In this document: one piece after another, positions 32,597 to 42,484 of the stretch
Layout: the number at the start of each line of letters is the position of its first letter
Numbering within the stretch: the first letter of the stretch is position 1
From: JAZKFT01 sp039925965
GTDB lineage: Bacteria > Bacteroidota > Bacteroidia > Chitinophagales > Chitinophagaceae
Reading direction: 5' to 3'
Assembly (NCBI GenBank): GCA_039925965.1
Contig: JBDSXW010000029.1
Location: 1-64,000 of the forward strand
Length of the DNA: 64,000 nt
Program-made: the position numbers and the translations under genes
The notes under the pieces: generated by a model
The model's database searches: none
What the model was told of the DNA's origin: nothing
The model's input: only the letters and a program-made list of their open reading frames with translations

Positions 32597-34474
32597 ATGA
32601 AACGCCCTTACCCATCTTATATCTTTTGTCTTTGTACTAAAATCTTTGTACTACTATCTTTCATCGCCAACGCGCAATACGCCACCATCTACCCCACCAA
32701 CTGGTTTACGGGCATGAAATGGAACAAGGTACAATTACTCATGAAAGGCAATGATGCAAGCTTCGGCCAGCAGAAAATCAGCGTCAATTACCCCGGTATC
32801 AATATAGAAAAAGTAAACAAGCTGGATAACGACAACGGTCTGTTTCTCTGCATCGATATCAGCATCTCCCCTACGGCCATAGCGGGGAATGTACCAATTG
32901 TATTTTCCGGCAATGGATCTACCCATACGGTAAACTGGCCATTAAAGGCCAAACGCACCGGAAGAGGAACTGCTTTTGCACAAGGGATTACCAGCAAAGA
33001 CCTGATCTATTTCTTAATGCCCGATCGCTTTGCCAATGGCGACCCATCCAACGACAGCCTGCCGGGCTTGCAGGAGCAATATTACGGCCGCAATATATCC
33101 AAAGGCCGCCATGGTGGCGATATACAAGGTATCACCCAACACCTTGATTATATAAAGGAACTCGGAAATACGACGCTTTGGCTAACGCCGGTACTGATCA
33201 ACGATATGAAAACGGAATCGTTTCATGGTTATGCGTTCACCGATCAGTACACCATCGATCCAAGATTTGGTGGCGAAAAAGCATACCACGAAATGATCGA
33301 TGCAGCGCATGCCAAGGGACTAAAAGTGATTCAGGATGCGGTGTACAATCATGTGGGCATCAACCATATACTGGTGAAGAATAAACCTTGCAAAGAATGG
33401 CTGCACAACTGGCCCGAGTTTACCCAAACCAGTTACAAAGACCAGCCGGCTTTTGACCCTTACGCTTCGCACGCAGATTATAAATTGTACCAGGATGGCT
33501 GGTTTACCCGGCTGATGCCCGACCTCAATCAAGGCAATACCTATGTAGCTAATTATTTAATTCAACATGCCCTTTGGACGGTGGAGGAGTTTGGTATAGA
33601 TGGCTGGCGGATAGATACCTACGGCTATAACGATCTCCATTTTATGAATCGTTGCAACAAAGCACTGATGAATGAATACCCAAATATTACCCTGTTTGGT
33701 GAAACCTGGGTAACAGGTACGCCCAATCAAAGTTATTTCGTAGCCAACAATTACGATATCCCGTTCAAGAGTAACCTGCCTGGTGTAACCGATTTTCAAA
33801 TGCTATGGGGTATGCTCGCGGGCCTCAACGAAAAATTTGGCTGGAATGAAGGTTATTCCAAACTCTACACCACGCTGGCGCAGGATTTTGTCTACAAAGA
33901 CCCGTACAAGAACTGCATCTTCCTGGACAACCACGACCTTGACCGTATTTTCGCGGTAGTGGGCAAAGACATCAACAAGTTAAAACAGGGCCTCACCTGG
34001 GTGCTTACGCTACGTGGCATTCCGCAAATCTATTATGGCACCGAGCTGCTGATGGACAAATTCAAAGACCCGAGTGACGCCGAAGTCCGTAAAGATGTTC
34101 CTGGCGGCTGGCCCGGCGATAGCACGAATAATTTTGTAGCAAGCGGCCGTACTGTAGCCCAAAACGATGTATTCAACCATATTAAGACACTCGCTAATTA
34201 CCGTAAACGATCTACCGCATTACAAACCGGCAAGCTGATGCAATACGTGCCCTACGATGGCATTTATGTGTACTTCCGCTACGATAGCAAAAGCACTGTA
34301 ATGGTAGTAAGCAACAGCAACGAAACCGAAGCTACCGTTAAGCTGGGCCGGTTTGAAGAAAGAACAAAAGGCTTTACGAAAGCCAGGAATGTATTGACCG
34401 GGGAAACCACAATCCTGGGTATTAACCTGTTGATCGCTGCGAAGGGCACATTGGTATTGGAATTATTGAAATGA
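32597..34474 (+). CDS. GH13 alpha-amylase / neopullulanase, SusA-like
   Basis: Exported enzyme of 625 residues that cuts alpha-1,4-glucans. The signal peptide ends near IANAQ (residue 26). Residues about 27-115 form an Ig-like N-terminal domain of cyclomaltodextrinase type. The (beta/alpha)8 barrel carries DAVYNHVG, then GWRID with nucleophile Asp340, LFGETW with acid/base Glu369, and DNHD with Asp447. The C-terminal beta domain ends about residue 620. The domain plan matches periplasmic SusA-type neopullulanase. It is second in the operon with the SLC45 porter and next to glgAC, which fits starch or glycogen use. Confidence 0.92.
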   Translation: MKRPYPSYIFCLCTKIFVLLSFIANAQYATIYPTNWFTGMKWNKVQLLMKGNDASFGQQKISVNYPGINIEKVNKLDNDNGLFLCIDISISPTAIAGNVPIVFSGNGSTHTVNWPLKAKRTGRGTAFAQGITSKDLIYFLMPDRFANGDPSNDSLPGLQEQYYGRNISKGRHGGDIQGITQHLDYIKELGNTTLWLTPVLINDMKTESFHGYAFTDQYTIDPRFGGEKAYHEMIDAAHAKGLKVIQDAVYNHVGINHILVKNKPCKEWLHNWPEFTQTSYKDQPAFDPYASHADYKLYQDGWFTRLMPDLNQGNTYVANYLIQHALWTVEEFGIDGWRIDTYGYNDLHFMNRCNKALMNEYPNITLFGETWVTGTPNQSYFVANNYDIPFKSNLPGVTDFQMLWGMLAGLNEKFGWNEGYSKLYTTLAQDFVYKDPYKNCIFLDNHDLDRIFAVVGKDINKLKQGLTWVLTLRGIPQIYYGTELLMDKFKDPSDAEVRKDVPGGWPGDSTNNFVASGRTVAQNDVFNHIKTLANYRKRSTALQTGKLMQYVPYDGIYVYFRYDSKSTVMVVSNSNETEATVKLGRFEERTKGFTKARNVLTGETTILGINLLIAAKGTLVLELLK

Positions 34475-34544
34475 TCCGGATTGCCGAATGCCAGATTTGC
34501 AAGACATCCAGGTAAAAATCGAAAATGATATCAATTGTTGATAC

Positions 34545-34572
34545 AAAAAGGGGAGCCGCAGCTCCCCTTTTT
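34545..34572. terminator. Bidirectional terminator between convergent units
   Basis: Perfect 12-bp stem AAAAAGGGGAGC / GCTCCCCTTTTT with a CGCA tetraloop. It serves the amylase operon on the plus strand and the metal-binding operon on the minus strand. Confidence 0.92.
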
Positions 34573-34724
34573 GATGAATTTTAAGTATAATGCTTCGCAA
34601 GGGATACAACAATGAATCCGTACCTCCCTGAATTCAAATGTCCTCTGGTCAATATCAACCACTTTCTGACTGATTGACCAAATGGCCAATTCACGGTTTT
34701 TGCCTGTTGACGTCTATATAATTC

Positions 34725-35102
34725 TTACCTGTGCCCACCATGTTCCGCAGACTTCATGGCACCATCTTTTCTTACGTATTGGCAGCAGGCATCCAGTTCG
34801 TTGTACGCCTTATCATCTCCCGCAAATTTTGGTGTGTCGTAACCGGCGGCGGCAATTTTTTGCTGGATTGCATCCATGGTAATTTTTGATGGTTGGTAGG
34901 TTACCGTCATTACTTTGGTGGTCTTGTTCCAGACAGCTTTGCTTACGCCAGCCTCTTTGGCTACGGCACCTTCGATATGTTTTTTACACATGCCGCAGTT
35001 GCCACTTACTTTAAAAGTTTCGGTTTTCGGCTTTTGGGCAAAGGCACTCACTACTGCAAAAAGGCTTACCATTACCAGTGACAATTTGATGATCTTTTTC
35101 AT
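34725..35102 (-). CDS. Exported heavy-metal-associated (HMA) domain protein
   Basis: Protein of 125 residues. The signal peptide is MKKIIKLSLVMVSLFAVVSA; an in-frame ATG at 35114 adds four residues. One HMA ferredoxin-like fold has the metal site G-N-C-G-M-C (Cys36, Cys39). An extra C-C-Q-Y plus a His-rich tail (EHGGHR) could add ligands. It is probably a periplasmic carrier of Cu(I) or another soft metal. It is last in the leftward cluster with a barrel protein, a second HMA protein and HYC_CC_PP. Confidence 0.85.
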   Translation of the reverse strand: MKKIIKLSLVMVSLFAVVSAFAQKPKTETFKVSGNCGMCKKHIEGAVAKEAGVSKAVWNKTTKVMTVTYQPSKITMDAIQQKIAAAGYDTPKFAGDDKAYNELDACCQYVRKDGAMKSAEHGGHR

Positions 35103-35143
35103 GCGTTGTTTCATTTTTAATGTTGAAAATTAAGTTTTTTGAT

Positions 35144-35956
35144 TTAAAAGACGTTGAATAAATTGTGTTCCAACCGAACGATAAACCCGTTGGGAGCCGT
35201 ACGAAACAAGGAAGAATAGAGTTGTTGACGATACCCGAGATCTATCCGCGACCTGCTGTTAATAATGACCTGCAGAGATGGGGCAATATCTAAAAAAGAT
35301 CGTCCATTGCCGGTATTGGTTTGTCCCAACACTTCAACCATCAGGTTAAGGTTGACTTGATTGTAACTGGTATAGGCCTTTGGTAATACCAGTTTTCCCG
35401 CAGAAAAAGTATAGTTGACAGCAGCGGACCTGCCGGTATAGGGATACTTGTGCCCGCCCCCGTTATCCATCGCTTTCTCATAACTCACAGACGAAGAGAC
35501 GGCTAACCTATGCAGCAATTGGGTAGCAACAATTCCCAGTTCATACCCACTGTTGTGGCCATAGGTTTCTATTTCTTCCTGGTGTATTGAGCTGTTGTTT
35601 AGGCCCAACCGTACGTATGCGGCCATCCGGAAGTGCTTTTGAATATCATCGTTGCTGAAAAAACGGTACTTGGCATACAAACCGGCGCCTTCCAGTTCAA
35701 GGCCTTGCTTGTTCCGGTTGCTGAAAAACCCATCGGCATGTACCATCAGCTTTTTACTTGCACCTACCATAATCTCGGGAATGAAATGGTAGTTGGTACC
35801 AGTTTGATATTGCTCCTTCATCAGGTAGTTATTCAGCCGCAGGCCAATGGAGCCCGTAGCCATGTTACTTGCGGGCTCGGTAAATACAAAGAGTTCCTGG
35901 GCCTTTACGGTACCGAAAATCGCAACCAACAACCCTGAGAACATTAACTGTTTCAT
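35144..35956 (-). CDS. Putative outer-membrane beta-barrel protein of the metal cluster
   Basis: Protein of 270 residues with a signal peptide (MKQLMFSGLLVAIFGTVKAQ). The rest shows alternating amphipathic strands with tight turns and ends with phenylalanine (RLEHNLFNVF), typical of outer-membrane barrels. Candidate strands include GSIGLRLNNYLM, AGLYAKYRFF, GYELGIVATQLL and SRIDLGYRQQLY, about 12 in all. I do not know the family. Its place between two HMA genes (41 nt after the first, 10 nt before the second) suggests a role in moving or sensing metal at the outer membrane. Confidence 0.65.
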   Translation of the reverse strand: MKQLMFSGLLVAIFGTVKAQELFVFTEPASNMATGSIGLRLNNYLMKEQYQTGTNYHFIPEIMVGASKKLMVHADGFFSNRNKQGLELEGAGLYAKYRFFSNDDIQKHFRMAAYVRLGLNNSSIHQEEIETYGHNSGYELGIVATQLLHRLAVSSSVSYEKAMDNGGGHKYPYTGRSAAVNYTFSAGKLVLPKAYTSYNQVNLNLMVEVLGQTNTGNGRSFLDIAPSLQVIINSRSRIDLGYRQQLYSSLFRTAPNGFIVRLEHNLFNVF

Positions 35957-35966
35957 AGTTGCGATT

Positions 35967-36515
35967 TTAAATGGTTACATGATACATTCTCTGGCCAGGC
36001 TTAATTGCAGGATCTGTGCAGCAAGTGCCTGCAACACCGGTTTTATAACAAGCCATTGTAGTCGCATTAGCCCATTTTTTAGCCTGTGAAGCCACGAGGA
36101 ATGACTTATCTACCAGCTGGACTTTCTTCCAGCCATTCAGGGTTTGCGGTTTGACATTCAGAAAATGCAACGCCTTCCCGCCTACTACTGCATGCTCATC
36201 GTTAGCTATTTTCTGGTTGGTAAAGTTTACTTCCACATCCATTTTACCTACGGAAAAACCGGCGGCTTCCACTTTTTTGCGGATCAGGTCAAAGTCGGGC
36301 TCAGCGCCAGGTTTGATGGAGATCACAAAGAGGTTTTTATCGAGATCAGTCTTGATGTCCTGGATAAAATCGATTTGTTTGAGGGCCTTGTTAACGGCAT
36401 TGCTGCACATGCTGCAGGTAAGACCTGCCGCCTGCAACTCTATATTGCGGAAAGATTGTGCAAATGAAAAACCGGAGATGAGCAACAGGCTCACCAATAT
36501 CTTTAAAAATTTCAT
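35967..36515 (-). CDS. Exported HMA domain protein with C-terminal extension
   Basis: Protein of 182 residues from the ATG at 36515, which gives the signal peptide MKFLKILVSLLLISGFSFAQ. The HMA fold holds L-T-C-S-M-C (Cys34, Cys37). About 100 extra residues follow, with three late cysteines (MACYKTGVAGTCCTDPAIKPG). The extension is unlike plain metallochaperones and may add a second site or a docking surface. It is first of the three closely packed genes 35967-34725 on the minus strand. Confidence 0.82.
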   Translation of the reverse strand: MKFLKILVSLLLISGFSFAQSFRNIELQAAGLTCSMCSNAVNKALKQIDFIQDIKTDLDKNLFVISIKPGAEPDFDLIRKKVEAAGFSVGKMDVEVNFTNQKIANDEHAVVGGKALHFLNVKPQTLNGWKKVQLVDKSFLVASQAKKWANATTMACYKTGVAGTCCTDPAIKPGQRMYHVTI

Positions 36516-36690
36516 TGTTTGAGATTTTGAGATGAATAAAAAAAGCCCTCCCGGGAAATAACTAGTGAATAACAATTACAGTAACATCAGGAACGACGTG
36601 ATGACATCACTGCGATTCCAGACACCAACAACATAAAAAATAAGACCCTGTACTGGTTGGTACTGTTTCTTTTTAAGTTGAAATCACATC

Positions 36691-37083
36691 TCAAATTCTG
36701 AAAACACAATAAAGAATACCCAGGTCGGACTGGCTTCGGAGCAGTGGTGGAGAATGGCCGCTCGTGGCAGCCGGAAGGGAATAAAAAAGCGGTGAAACTG
36801 TTTGAAAAGGCAGCGGCTGCGCAATGGCAATCACCGGGGCGAGTATGTTTACGCTGGCATTGGCAAGCTGATGGTTGTCATCCACCTTATGCCATTGGGC
36901 TTCATCATGGCAGCATCCTGATGATTTTTTGGTGCTCATGCCACATTTACCGCAACGGTCGTTAGCGCTATAACCCATATCTACACCACGTAGCTTACCC
37001 ATGCAATAATGAAAGTTCACCGACACCCCACAGGTAACTATGAGGTAGAGTGTAGCTAATAGGGCTATGGTAAACTTTTTCAT
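36691..37083 (-). CDS. HYC_CC_PP family exported cysteine-rich protein
   Basis: Protein of 130 residues with a signal-like N-terminus (MKKFTIALLATLYLIVTCGV). The naming motifs are all visible: N-F-H-Y-C near 28, then C-G-K-C-G and G-C-C-H-D-E in the middle, and S-P-P-L near the C-terminus. The family is restricted to Bacteroidota and often sits near metal-handling genes; the function is not established. The Cys/His density suggests metal binding. A full -7 box (TATCTTTGC) lies 7 nt upstream of the ATG, so this is probably the promoter-proximal gene of the cluster. The 175-nt gap to the next gene leaves room for a second promoter. Confidence 0.8.
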   Translation of the reverse strand: MKKFTIALLATLYLIVTCGVSVNFHYCMGKLRGVDMGYSANDRCGKCGMSTKKSSGCCHDEAQWHKVDDNHQLANASVNILAPVIAIAQPLPFQTVSPLFYSLPAATSGHSPPLLRSQSDLGILYCVFRI

Positions 37084-37090
37084 TAAGATC

Positions 37091-37099
37091 GCAAAGATA
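37091..37099 (-). promoter_or_regulatory. -7 box of the HYC_CC_PP gene
   Basis: Minus strand TATCTTTGC matches TAnnTTTGC. It ends 7 nt before the ATG, which implies a very short leader. The -33 element is unclear. Confidence 0.5.
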
Positions 37100-37486
37100 A
37101 GTAGCCTTCCGGAAACTACGAATGTTCAAAATCATAAAAAAGTATTATCCGGTACAGGCTAACATTTTATTACGCTTTAAGCAGTTCTGTTGCCCGCGGG
37201 CTCCTTGCAGAAAAATCACTTTAAAGGCGGGGATGGAAAACCTTTGGCGGTGGTGATCTATTGTTTCGCAGGCGATCTCTCTTGCCAAGCTCTATGAATT
37301 GGCCAGCACTTGCTGTGGCACGTTAACTAAAGACCCACAGTAATGATTTGCGTCATCCAACACCTGATTGTTACTTTTCAGTATAAAGGCTTCCGGAAAC
37401 GTTATCCTGCCTATGTGATCCACACTAAAAAACAAACCCTCCTGCTTCTGGCAAAAGGGTTTTTGTTATTCAGAGATAAGCTAAAG
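37100..37486. other. Intergenic stretch with the porU2 terminator
   Basis: No gene is supported. The only structure seen is the hairpin at 37431-37462 near the 3' end of the large leftward gene. Confidence 0.4.
37431..37462 (-). terminator. Probable terminator of the PorU2-like gene
   Basis: AAACCCT (37434-37440) pairs with AGGGTTT (37456-37462). On the minus strand the distal arm is followed by GTTTTTT. It lies 25-55 nt past the stop codon. Confidence 0.6.
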
Positions 37487-40400
37487 CTAATTCCCAGGAG
37501 GCCCGGTAAGGTCCAGTTTAAAGCCTGGTGTGACCTGTAATGTAGTTCCTGGCATCACCCGCAGGCTACGGCAACTGGCGTTGCTGTTTACCAATGGGTA
37601 ATTTGGTGAATCGGATTTGATGTATACATCTGTAAACTGGTCTGGAATTTTACCGCAACCCCAATTAGCAGGATTTTCCCACGCCGTACTGATGCCACCG
37701 GTCCAGGTAGCTGCAAATTTCAGCTTGTATTCAGGGCTATAGCTTATAGCCGCATTATTTGTAATCGCACACCTGAATCTGTATCCATACCAGGAGGTAG
37801 GTGGCTGTTTTAGTTTCAGAGAATCGGCATTGACTCCACTATACACCCCGCCGTTATTTACATTTACATATCCGCTGCCAGTATTTACCTGCCATTGATA
37901 AGTATTGCCCGCAGCCTGATCGCCGCTGAAGAATGATTTATCTAAACCCGGGCAAATACCAGTGCTATCCGGACGGTATACGACAAATGATTTGTACAGG
38001 TAATTGTTGAAATGGAATTGTTCCGGCTGCTCATTGTCCGGGTTTATATCCAGGTAGAGGTTATATGTACCACTCAAAGTATCAGCATTGAACTCAAAAT
38101 ACACATTGGCAGTATCGCCGGCAGGCAGATTTTTCACTTTGGGCAACAGAATGGTTTTCTCTATACCGGCGTTGTCGGTCAATTTCAATTTAAGCTTCAA
38201 GCTGTCGAAACCGGCATCACTCACATTTTTGAATGCTACACCAAATTTGTATTTCGCTGACTGGGTAATATTGTCAACGGTGGCACTGTCGTTGCCGGTA
38301 TAGTAAAGGTTAGGGGCCACAGCGCCTTCGGGTACAGGCAGGTAATTGAGTCTCCAGTAATCCAGTTGCCACGGCGAAAGATTTGATAAATCCTGGGTGT
38401 ATAATCTCAATTTGATATATGGGTATGTTGTGGCACTGACCGAGGAAATATCGAGATCGGGTTGGCTGATGCCGAGGTTGTACAACACCGTTTCTGCACC
38501 CGTTGCCGTAATACCAATTAATGAAAGCCGAACACTGTCGGGACTGTTTATGCTTTCCACAGAAGCTCCGCGCCAATGCAATTGCTGCCAGGCTTTGGCG
38601 GGTCCAAACTTTGGTGAAGTGATATATCCGGCCGTATCGATTGTGGGGCAATCCACCGATTCTGTGATGCGGTCGTACAACCCTTGAGAATACCTGAAAT
38701 GCGGTCTAAAATGCGTACTGTCATTTTTACGATATACAAAAGCCCAAATACGGGGGGCACCATTAACAGAATCGAGTTCTTTGGCGCCCTGGTTATATAG
38801 TTTGTGGTAGAGCGAATTGCCACTTCCAAAACTTGCGGTATCTCCCTTCCAGGTGTTGGCATAAGAAAGGGTATAGTTGTCGCCGTAATTGTCCAGGATC
38901 AACCTTACTGCCACGTAATAGCCATTAGGAATCTGGTCCATAAAGTCCATTGCCTGTTTACGATTTGCAGGCGTATTATATTCGTATTCGAAATTATATT
39001 GGCGCCCGGCTCCATCCGAGGTATTTGCCACGCATTGATTGGTTCTACTGTTGTACAGGCCGCCGGGGTAATTGTACCAACTATTGAAAGAAACGGTATC
39101 AAACACGTTAAAGATGATAGAGTGACCTGTACAGGCACTCCGGATTTTAAGCGCACCATTGACCGAAATACTGAAATGACCGTCTTCGGTTCCACTTTCA
39201 GGATATTTGGAGTGTGTAATAAAAAGGTTGTTGATGCGGTTTTTGAAACCATATTTTCCGGTAAGCGAATCCAGCACAATTCTATCAAAAGTAGATTTCA
39301 AATGCTGGTACAAATGCGACTGATTAAAGCCGTTGGTGCCGGATGGATTGTATAGAAAAGAAGCGCCGCTCCAGTTTACCGGACTACCGCCCACGACGGG
39401 CGCCAAACGCCAATAGTACACGATACCGTCGGTAAGGGCGATGGTGGGATTAAACTCGATAAGCCCTCCTGCTGAGGCTACATCCTGTGTGGCCAGCAGC
39501 GGCGAATTAAATTTCTCAGTGGTATCTGCCTGCATCCGGTAAGTTCGCGATGGTTCAAAAGGATCGGCGGTAGAACCGTACAATTTAAAGGAAGTCTTGG
39601 CTACAATCGAATAATCGTACGGGTACACAGGCCTGATCTCATCGTCAGAAATTTCGACAGGCTTTGTGGCGGTATTATTTGCTTCGCTGATTTCAGTTAT
39701 CAGGTTATCGGGATCGATGGTAGCGATGATATAGTTAATGCCTTTGTCGCGGTTACCTACGATCGGCACGTTGAGTGTCAGCGTATCGGTATGCCTGATA
39801 CCTTTTATTTTAACGTTGGCTATCTGCTTGATGGATCCGTCGGGAAACTGCCGCTGCAGTCGCAGCCATACAGAATCATCACTCGCCCTTCCCAGGTTAA
39901 AGGGCACAACCCTTACCCGGAAACTGTCGTTAGTGGAGGAGATAAATGATGGCGTATAGGTAATATTTTGCAATTCAACCGAATAATCCGGCTTGTCGTA
40001 AGGAAATAATTTAAGAGAAGGATCACCATGAATGGTCGTTTCCTCCACGGTTAAACGTGTAAGAAAATCGCCGTTGTACTGCGCCCATGTACTTTCGATG
40101 GCTTTCTGCTGAATTTCGCCAAGCGATTTGCTAAACCGGGTTCTACATGCCGCTTTGTACCATTGTTCCGTAAGATAATCCAGCGTATTGAGGACACCAA
40201 AATGGGTACTGGCAATAAAAGCAATGGCCCCGCTGGAGGGTGCCAGGGTAAATTTCTCCGAAATGGTAAGGCTATTATTACTAAGCCTGTTTTCATCATA
40301 CGAAAAGAAATTACCGGCATTACAACCATTGACCACAAACACGGGGTATTTACCTCCGTTGTTGGTATAATCGCCAGGGTTATTGAGATTAAAATCGAGG

Positions 40401-42331
40401 CTTGAAGCAGAAGAGTGCCCGAAATAAGTAAGTAATGAAACCCCATTATTAATATACCCGGCCACCTCGGCAGTGCTTTGGGTAAGGTTGGGATTATTGG
40501 CCTTAATATACGAGTGCACATCGGCACCCATCAGGGTATCAATAATGATCTTGCGGTAGTTCTCCATTAACGGAGAAATAAGGGCACCAGTACTTGCATC
40601 GCTGGCACCTATCAGGTGCAAAACTTGTTTGGTATAGTCCTTACCGGCTTGTGTATGATTATTATTTTGCTGCAAGGCTTCAAACTCTACAACCTTGTCG
40701 AGGTATGCCTTTAGTTCAGTACTGGTAACCACAGAAATGCGACCGATAGGGGTAGCGGGGGTTGGGCTGTTAACCGATGGGCTGCTGAGCAAATTATCCG
40801 AACCCGGATTACCCCAGGTTGGCACCTGATTTAACTGTTCGGCCGTTGGCAAAGATTGATTCGCATAATAATCCTCGTAGTTAACACCCCGCCCTATAAG
40901 CAGGGTAAACTTCGGGGCAGTATTGAAAGTAGCTCTTGCATACCTTAAAAAATTACGGATGCTGATACTATGTTTGCTGATGCCAAAGGCAAACTGGTCG
41001 GCGAGTTCATCGATGTCGAATATTTTGGCATTGTACCCACCACCGGCCGCCGAAACACGATAACTGCGGTAAGCTTCTACCTGGTTATTGGCGCCTGAAT
41101 TCAATATTCTGTTTGCGATAATTAAAAAGTCTGACTGGTTGGAAGCGGTTGCAAAATTGATAAAATTGCGGGGTAAGAAATTATTTACACCGGATACATT
41201 GGCGCCCGCATTGCTGATTAAAACACAATTGTTTGCAACCGCCGACGGCTGCAATTTAACTTTAATCGAATCCCCATCTCGAAAGCAGCTATATCGCTTT
41301 TTGTTGGTTAGATCGTATAAAATGGGGTCGGCACCTCCCGCATCAAAGTTAGAGATAACGAGGTAAGCGCCAGCCGGGTTTGCAGGCAAGGTGAACGAGA
41401 CATTGCTGGCATTATCAAAGTCAAATTTTCTGGGATATTCAAGATTGTATTTGGCAAGCGAAAACTTACCGTAATCAGTAGAATCATCGCTGGATTGGAA
41501 CTTGATCGTGGTAGCATCGGCGTTAAGGCGCGATAGCGGAATATTGGCCACTGCAACAAAAAAATTATCAATTCCAAAACTAAATAACTGGTTTATCACA
41601 GAATCATTAACTGAAACCGTTACGCGTCTGTTACCAATAAACCGTCCGTCACCAGCCGCAGTAAAGTTCATAGCCGGCCCGGCAGTATAAGCTTTTAAAT
41701 CAGTAAGCGGATAACTGTTATGATTAAACCGACCTGATTGCCAGCCCTCTCCTCTGTCGAACGCGGCTGACCGTACATATTCGCCCTGGGTATAATAAGC
41801 ATTACCACCCCATAAAAGTGCACCAGGGCTACTGGCATCCCATACATAGGAGCGATTGTAGATGCAATAAGGCTGCGCCGTACCATGGCCAACGGTGTCA
41901 TTGACAGTTCCCACCATCCGGGCATTACTCCCTGGGGCGACGGTCAAAAAATAACTGGCTGTATCCGTAAAAAGGCTGACTTCGGTGGCACATTGATAAG
42001 ATGGGTTCAGGTAAAGGTCTACGTCTGGTTTACCGTCATTTTTTAAGGCCCAAAATTCCAGGTAATCTGAACCACCCAAGGGACCCGAGGCTGCCGAAGC
42101 ATACAAAGCGACTTCTGTTCCATTTCGCCAAAGTTTAAAATCCTGGGCATTGGCGGCTCCGATGCCGAGCGTTTCAAGCTGGCTTTGACCGATTCTGTAC
42201 AAACCCGTTTTAGCGATCTTGAACTTGTAATAGGTTTTTGAATAGTCGATCCATTCGTTTCGGAAGGATTGCGATGCGGCTGCAATACAAACGCTGATAA
42301 GCATCAGTATGCTTAAAACTTTTTTCATCAT
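37487..42331 (-). CDS. PorU2-like type IX secretion C25 peptidase
   Basis: Exported protein of 1614 residues with a signal peptide (MMKKVLSILMLISVCIAAAS). The middle third is a gingipain-like C25 caspase fold: the catalytic His639 lies in LLTYFGHSS and Cys670 in VVNGCNAGNFF. The N-terminal 400 residues resemble the PorU beta-rich pro-region. After the peptidase come Ig-like and CARDB-like domains and a C-terminal module rich in Asn and Gly that ends KLDLTGPPGN, not the usual type A sorting domain. Family members are called putative T9SS sortase PorU2, which may process or attach cargo such as the 1125-residue protein in this window. It is a single gene with a strong promoter. Confidence 0.88.
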   Translation of the reverse strand: MMKKVLSILMLISVCIAAASQSFRNEWIDYSKTYYKFKIAKTGLYRIGQSQLETLGIGAANAQDFKLWRNGTEVALYASAASGPLGGSDYLEFWALKNDGKPDVDLYLNPSYQCATEVSLFTDTASYFLTVAPGSNARMVGTVNDTVGHGTAQPYCIYNRSYVWDASSPGALLWGGNAYYTQGEYVRSAAFDRGEGWQSGRFNHNSYPLTDLKAYTAGPAMNFTAAGDGRFIGNRRVTVSVNDSVINQLFSFGIDNFFVAVANIPLSRLNADATTIKFQSSDDSTDYGKFSLAKYNLEYPRKFDFDNASNVSFTLPANPAGAYLVISNFDAGGADPILYDLTNKKRYSCFRDGDSIKVKLQPSAVANNCVLISNAGANVSGVNNFLPRNFINFATASNQSDFLIIANRILNSGANNQVEAYRSYRVSAAGGGYNAKIFDIDELADQFAFGISKHSISIRNFLRYARATFNTAPKFTLLIGRGVNYEDYYANQSLPTAEQLNQVPTWGNPGSDNLLSSPSVNSPTPATPIGRISVVTSTELKAYLDKVVEFEALQQNNNHTQAGKDYTKQVLHLIGASDASTGALISPLMENYRKIIIDTLMGADVHSYIKANNPNLTQSTAEVAGYINNGVSLLTYFGHSSASSLDFNLNNPGDYTNNGGKYPVFVVNGCNAGNFFSYDENRLSNNSLTISEKFTLAPSSGAIAFIASTHFGVLNTLDYLTEQWYKAACRTRFSKSLGEIQQKAIESTWAQYNGDFLTRLTVEETTIHGDPSLKLFPYDKPDYSVELQNITYTPSFISSTNDSFRVRVVPFNLGRASDDSVWLRLQRQFPDGSIKQIANVKIKGIRHTDTLTLNVPIVGNRDKGINYIIATIDPDNLITEISEANNTATKPVEISDDEIRPVYPYDYSIVAKTSFKLYGSTADPFEPSRTYRMQADTTEKFNSPLLATQDVASAGGLIEFNPTIALTDGIVYYWRLAPVVGGSPVNWSGASFLYNPSGTNGFNQSHLYQHLKSTFDRIVLDSLTGKYGFKNRINNLFITHSKYPESGTEDGHFSISVNGALKIRSACTGHSIIFNVFDTVSFNSWYNYPGGLYNSRTNQCVANTSDGAGRQYNFEYEYNTPANRKQAMDFMDQIPNGYYVAVRLILDNYGDNYTLSYANTWKGDTASFGSGNSLYHKLYNQGAKELDSVNGAPRIWAFVYRKNDSTHFRPHFRYSQGLYDRITESVDCPTIDTAGYITSPKFGPAKAWQQLHWRGASVESINSPDSVRLSLIGITATGAETVLYNLGISQPDLDISSVSATTYPYIKLRLYTQDLSNLSPWQLDYWRLNYLPVPEGAVAPNLYYTGNDSATVDNITQSAKYKFGVAFKNVSDAGFDSLKLKLKLTDNAGIEKTILLPKVKNLPAGDTANVYFEFNADTLSGTYNLYLDINPDNEQPEQFHFNNYLYKSFVVYRPDSTGICPGLDKSFFSGDQAAGNTYQWQVNTGSGYVNVNNGGVYSGVNADSLKLKQPPTSWYGYRFRCAITNNAAISYSPEYKLKFAATWTGGISTAWENPANWGCGKIPDQFTDVYIKSDSPNYPLVNSNASCRSLRVMPGTTLQVTPGFKLDLTGPPGN

Positions 42332-42376
42332 AATTGGTTTTGGGAGGGCAGACGTCCAAATCGGGTTGCGAGGTTA

Positions 42377-42405
42377 CAAATTTAGCGGCAAAAAAGATGG
42401 CAAAA
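42377..42405 (-). promoter_or_regulatory. Promoter of the PorU2-like gene
   Basis: Minus strand TTTTG, 16 nt, TAAATTTG. The same element spacing occurs in front of rplU. The -7 box lies 45 nt before the ATG. Confidence 0.6.
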
Positions 42406-42484
42406 CAAATTAAATTCCGCCTGCAATCCGCCCGTAGCGCCAATGCACCTGGCATTGGCCTCCGCAATGGCAAAGTACAATACA

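Noticed and set aside
42439..42459. Hairpin GCCAATGC-ACCTG-GCATTGGC as a terminator
   Set aside because: No T-run follows on either strand; it is a short palindrome between two leftward genes.
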